This document shows positions 62,680 to 64,000 of a stretch of DNA of 64,000 bases, in pieces. The stretch comes from Kribbella jejuensis (GTDB lineage Bacteria; Actinomycetota; Actinomycetes; Propionibacteriales; Kribbellaceae): NCBI RefSeq assembly GCF_006715085.1, contig NZ_VFMM01000001.1, positions 3,038,001 to 3,102,000 of the forward strand. Direction: 5' to 3'. Below the pieces are notes generated by a model. It saw nothing but the letters and a program-made list of their open reading frames with translations, did no database searches and was not told the origin of the DNA. A program made the translations under genes and the position numbers. Position 1 is the stretch's first letter. Each line of letters starts with the position of its first letter.

Positions 62680-64000
62680 CGTGCTGGTCCGTTTTCTCGG
62701 GTTGTCGCTCGCGGTCGCGCTCGGGGCGGTGATCGCGACCGCGCTGATCGCGACGTACAGCACGTCGGAGAAGCTGCAGGGCGAGATCGACGCGAACACG
62801 GGCCAGTTGCAGGTCGACGGCGAGATCTACGGCCAGCTGTCGAAGTATGCGTCCGACCATCCGACCTGGTCGGGTGTGGACAAGGTGGTGCACGACCTGG
62901 CCGATCGACTCGGCCGGCGGATAGCGGTCACCACCGAGGACGGGACGGTGATCGCGGACTCGGCCCGGATGCTCGGTGCCGCGCCCGAGCTCCCCTCGGT
63001 GCCGGCGGCAACGATCGACGCGCGCGGCGGCGGGATGCAGGGGACGATGGCGCTGTACCAGGCCCGCAAGACGGTGATGGCCGCGGGCACGTTCTCCGCG
63101 ACGCCGATGATCGGTCCGCCGTTCATCGTCTATCCGGACTGGGGCCTCACCGACGAGGAGTTGGCGCAACGGAACCAGCTCGCGAAGCGGGCCGTGAACT
63201 GCTTGGCCGCCAAGGGCAAGTCGGCGAGCGTGGTGGCGGGCGACGGCACGGTACCGCAGGTGGTGATCGAGTCGACCCAGCCGGCGGCCGGTGGCCAGGT
63301 CAGCTCGCTGACGTCGGTCAAGGACGACTGCCTGTCGGCGGGGATGACCGCGCCGAGCGCGAAGGCGAAGATCGTGAACGACGACGAGGTACGGCGGTCC
63401 ACCGCCTGCCTGGACGCGGCCGGGATCAAGTACAAGATCAACGACTACTCCGGTCTGCGATCCGTCGAGCCGGTCGCGAAGCCGGAGCTCGACGAGAGGT
63501 TCGCGAACTGTGTCACCCAGGCGCGCGTCCAGGCGTTGACGCCGTACGTCGCTCCGCCGGCGAAGCTGTACCTCGGGGCGAAGAGCACGTTCAACATGTT
63601 CTCCGGCGAAGGGCTGGCGCGTACTGCGGCGACCGCGCTCGGGGTGGTGCTGATCGCGGCGCTGGTGATGTTCTTCGCGGGCCGACGGTTGGTACGGCCA
63701 ATCGTCGCGCTGACCGGGGCGGCGCAGCGGATGCGCAACGGTGATCACGCGGCCCGGGTCCCGGTGAGCGGGAAGGACGAGGTGGCGCGGCTCGGCCACG
63801 CGTTCAACGACATGGCCGAGGCGATCCAGCGGCACGACTTCCAGCGCAAGGCGATGGTGAGCGACGTCGCTCACGAGCTCCGGACGCCGCTCGCCAACAT
63901 CAAGGGCTACCTGGTCGCGTCCGAAGACGGGGTGGTCCCGCTGGACGGCGCCCTCGTCACCTCGTTGTTGGAGGAAACAGGCCTACTCGAACACCTGGTT
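62669..64000 (+). CDS. Sensor histidine kinase, partial (runs off right edge)
   Basis: 444 residues are present. Membrane helix 1 (about 8-29), a large extracellular sensor (about 30-315), membrane helix 2 (about 318-338), a HAMP domain (RLVRPIVALTGAAQRM) and the dimerisation box DVAHELRTPLANI with phospho-acceptor His402. The ATPase domain lies outside the window. The sensor contains four Cys segments including NCLAAKG, DCLSAG and ACLDAAGIKY. Partner of the response regulator with which it overlaps. Confidence 0.93.
   Translation, partial: MRRSVLVRFLGLSLAVALGAVIATALIATYSTSEKLQGEIDANTGQLQVDGEIYGQLSKYASDHPTWSGVDKVVHDLADRLGRRIAVTTEDGTVIADSARMLGAAPELPSVPAATIDARGGGMQGTMALYQARKTVMAAGTFSATPMIGPPFIVYPDWGLTDEELAQRNQLAKRAVNCLAAKGKSASVVAGDGTVPQVVIESTQPAAGGQVSSLTSVKDDCLSAGMTAPSAKAKIVNDDEVRRSTACLDAAGIKYKINDYSGLRSVEPVAKPELDERFANCVTQARVQALTPYVAPPAKLYLGAKSTFNMFSGEGLARTAATALGVVLIAALVMFFAGRRLVRPIVALTGAAQRMRNGDHAARVPVSGKDEVARLGHAFNDMAEAIQRHDFQRKAMVSDVAHELRTPLANIKGYLVASEDGVVPLDGALVTSLLEETGLLEHLV

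Overview
The window is chromosomal DNA of a high-GC actinomycete. High-GC codon use, frequent GTG starts, myo-inositol-1-phosphate synthase, a PIG-V-type mannosyltransferase, a FemX-type peptidyltransferase and many Lrp/TetR/PadR/MFS genes all fit. The frequent 'gtac' in codons and spacers and the gene mix suggest a Kribbella-like member of the Propionibacteriales; the genus is inference. The rpsF-ssb-rpsR-rplI operon, femX, a class A PBP, padR and ino1 lie together, as they do in the oriC-proximal core of several actinobacterial chromosomes.

Layout. 1-8986: a type IV secretion-like locus (VirB4-type ATPase cut by the left edge, SCO6880-type protein, two TrbL/VirB6-like membrane proteins, an anchored extracellular protein, a VirB2-like small protein, a degenerate ParA-like protein), with a divergent membrane-anchored beta-propeller-like gene and a small secreted protein. 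8990-9396: a degenerate repeat array. 9407-11345: ribosomal protein/SSB operon with leader and terminator. 11408-20547: housekeeping and accessory genes (two MFS exporters, Lrp, endonuclease IV-like, NUDIX, SDR/TetR, FemX, alanine racemase-like, methyltransferase). 20569-25332: sugar/envelope genes (UDP-sulfoquinovose synthase-like, GtrA, a GT-C/GT2 fusion, an epimerase).

25386-33097 is the most unusual region: a tightly coupled minus-strand operon of a zinc-ribbon protein, a membrane protein with a ruined ATPase core, an intact HerA-type ATPase, a RelA/SpoT-type nucleotide synthetase with a long disordered N-terminus, a small unknown protein and a double-HD alarmone hydrolase. It looks like an alarmone toxin/antitoxin pair wired to a HerA motor, and is my best candidate for an undescribed conflict or secretion system.

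33354-46717: secreted GH92 mannosidase, SigE-type sigma/anti-sigma pair, PIG-V mannosyltransferase, class A PBP, AtoE transporter, padR-ino1, DUF72. 46810-50041: a second unfamiliar locus, two paralogous HExxH proteins alternating with two paralogous helical proteins. 50031-54158: two further repeat arrays of different sequence, an M20 amidohydrolase, a SnoaL-like protein behind a multi-palindrome operator, and a secreted metzincin. 54307-64000: YCII-like protein, thioesterase/alcohol dehydrogenase pair, MFS, then a MacAB-like operon (lipoprotein, adaptor, ATPase, permease) divergent from a response regulator/histidine kinase pair cut by the right edge.

No tRNA, rRNA, CRISPR array, transposase or integrase was seen. 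All functions are read from motifs by eye, without database searches.
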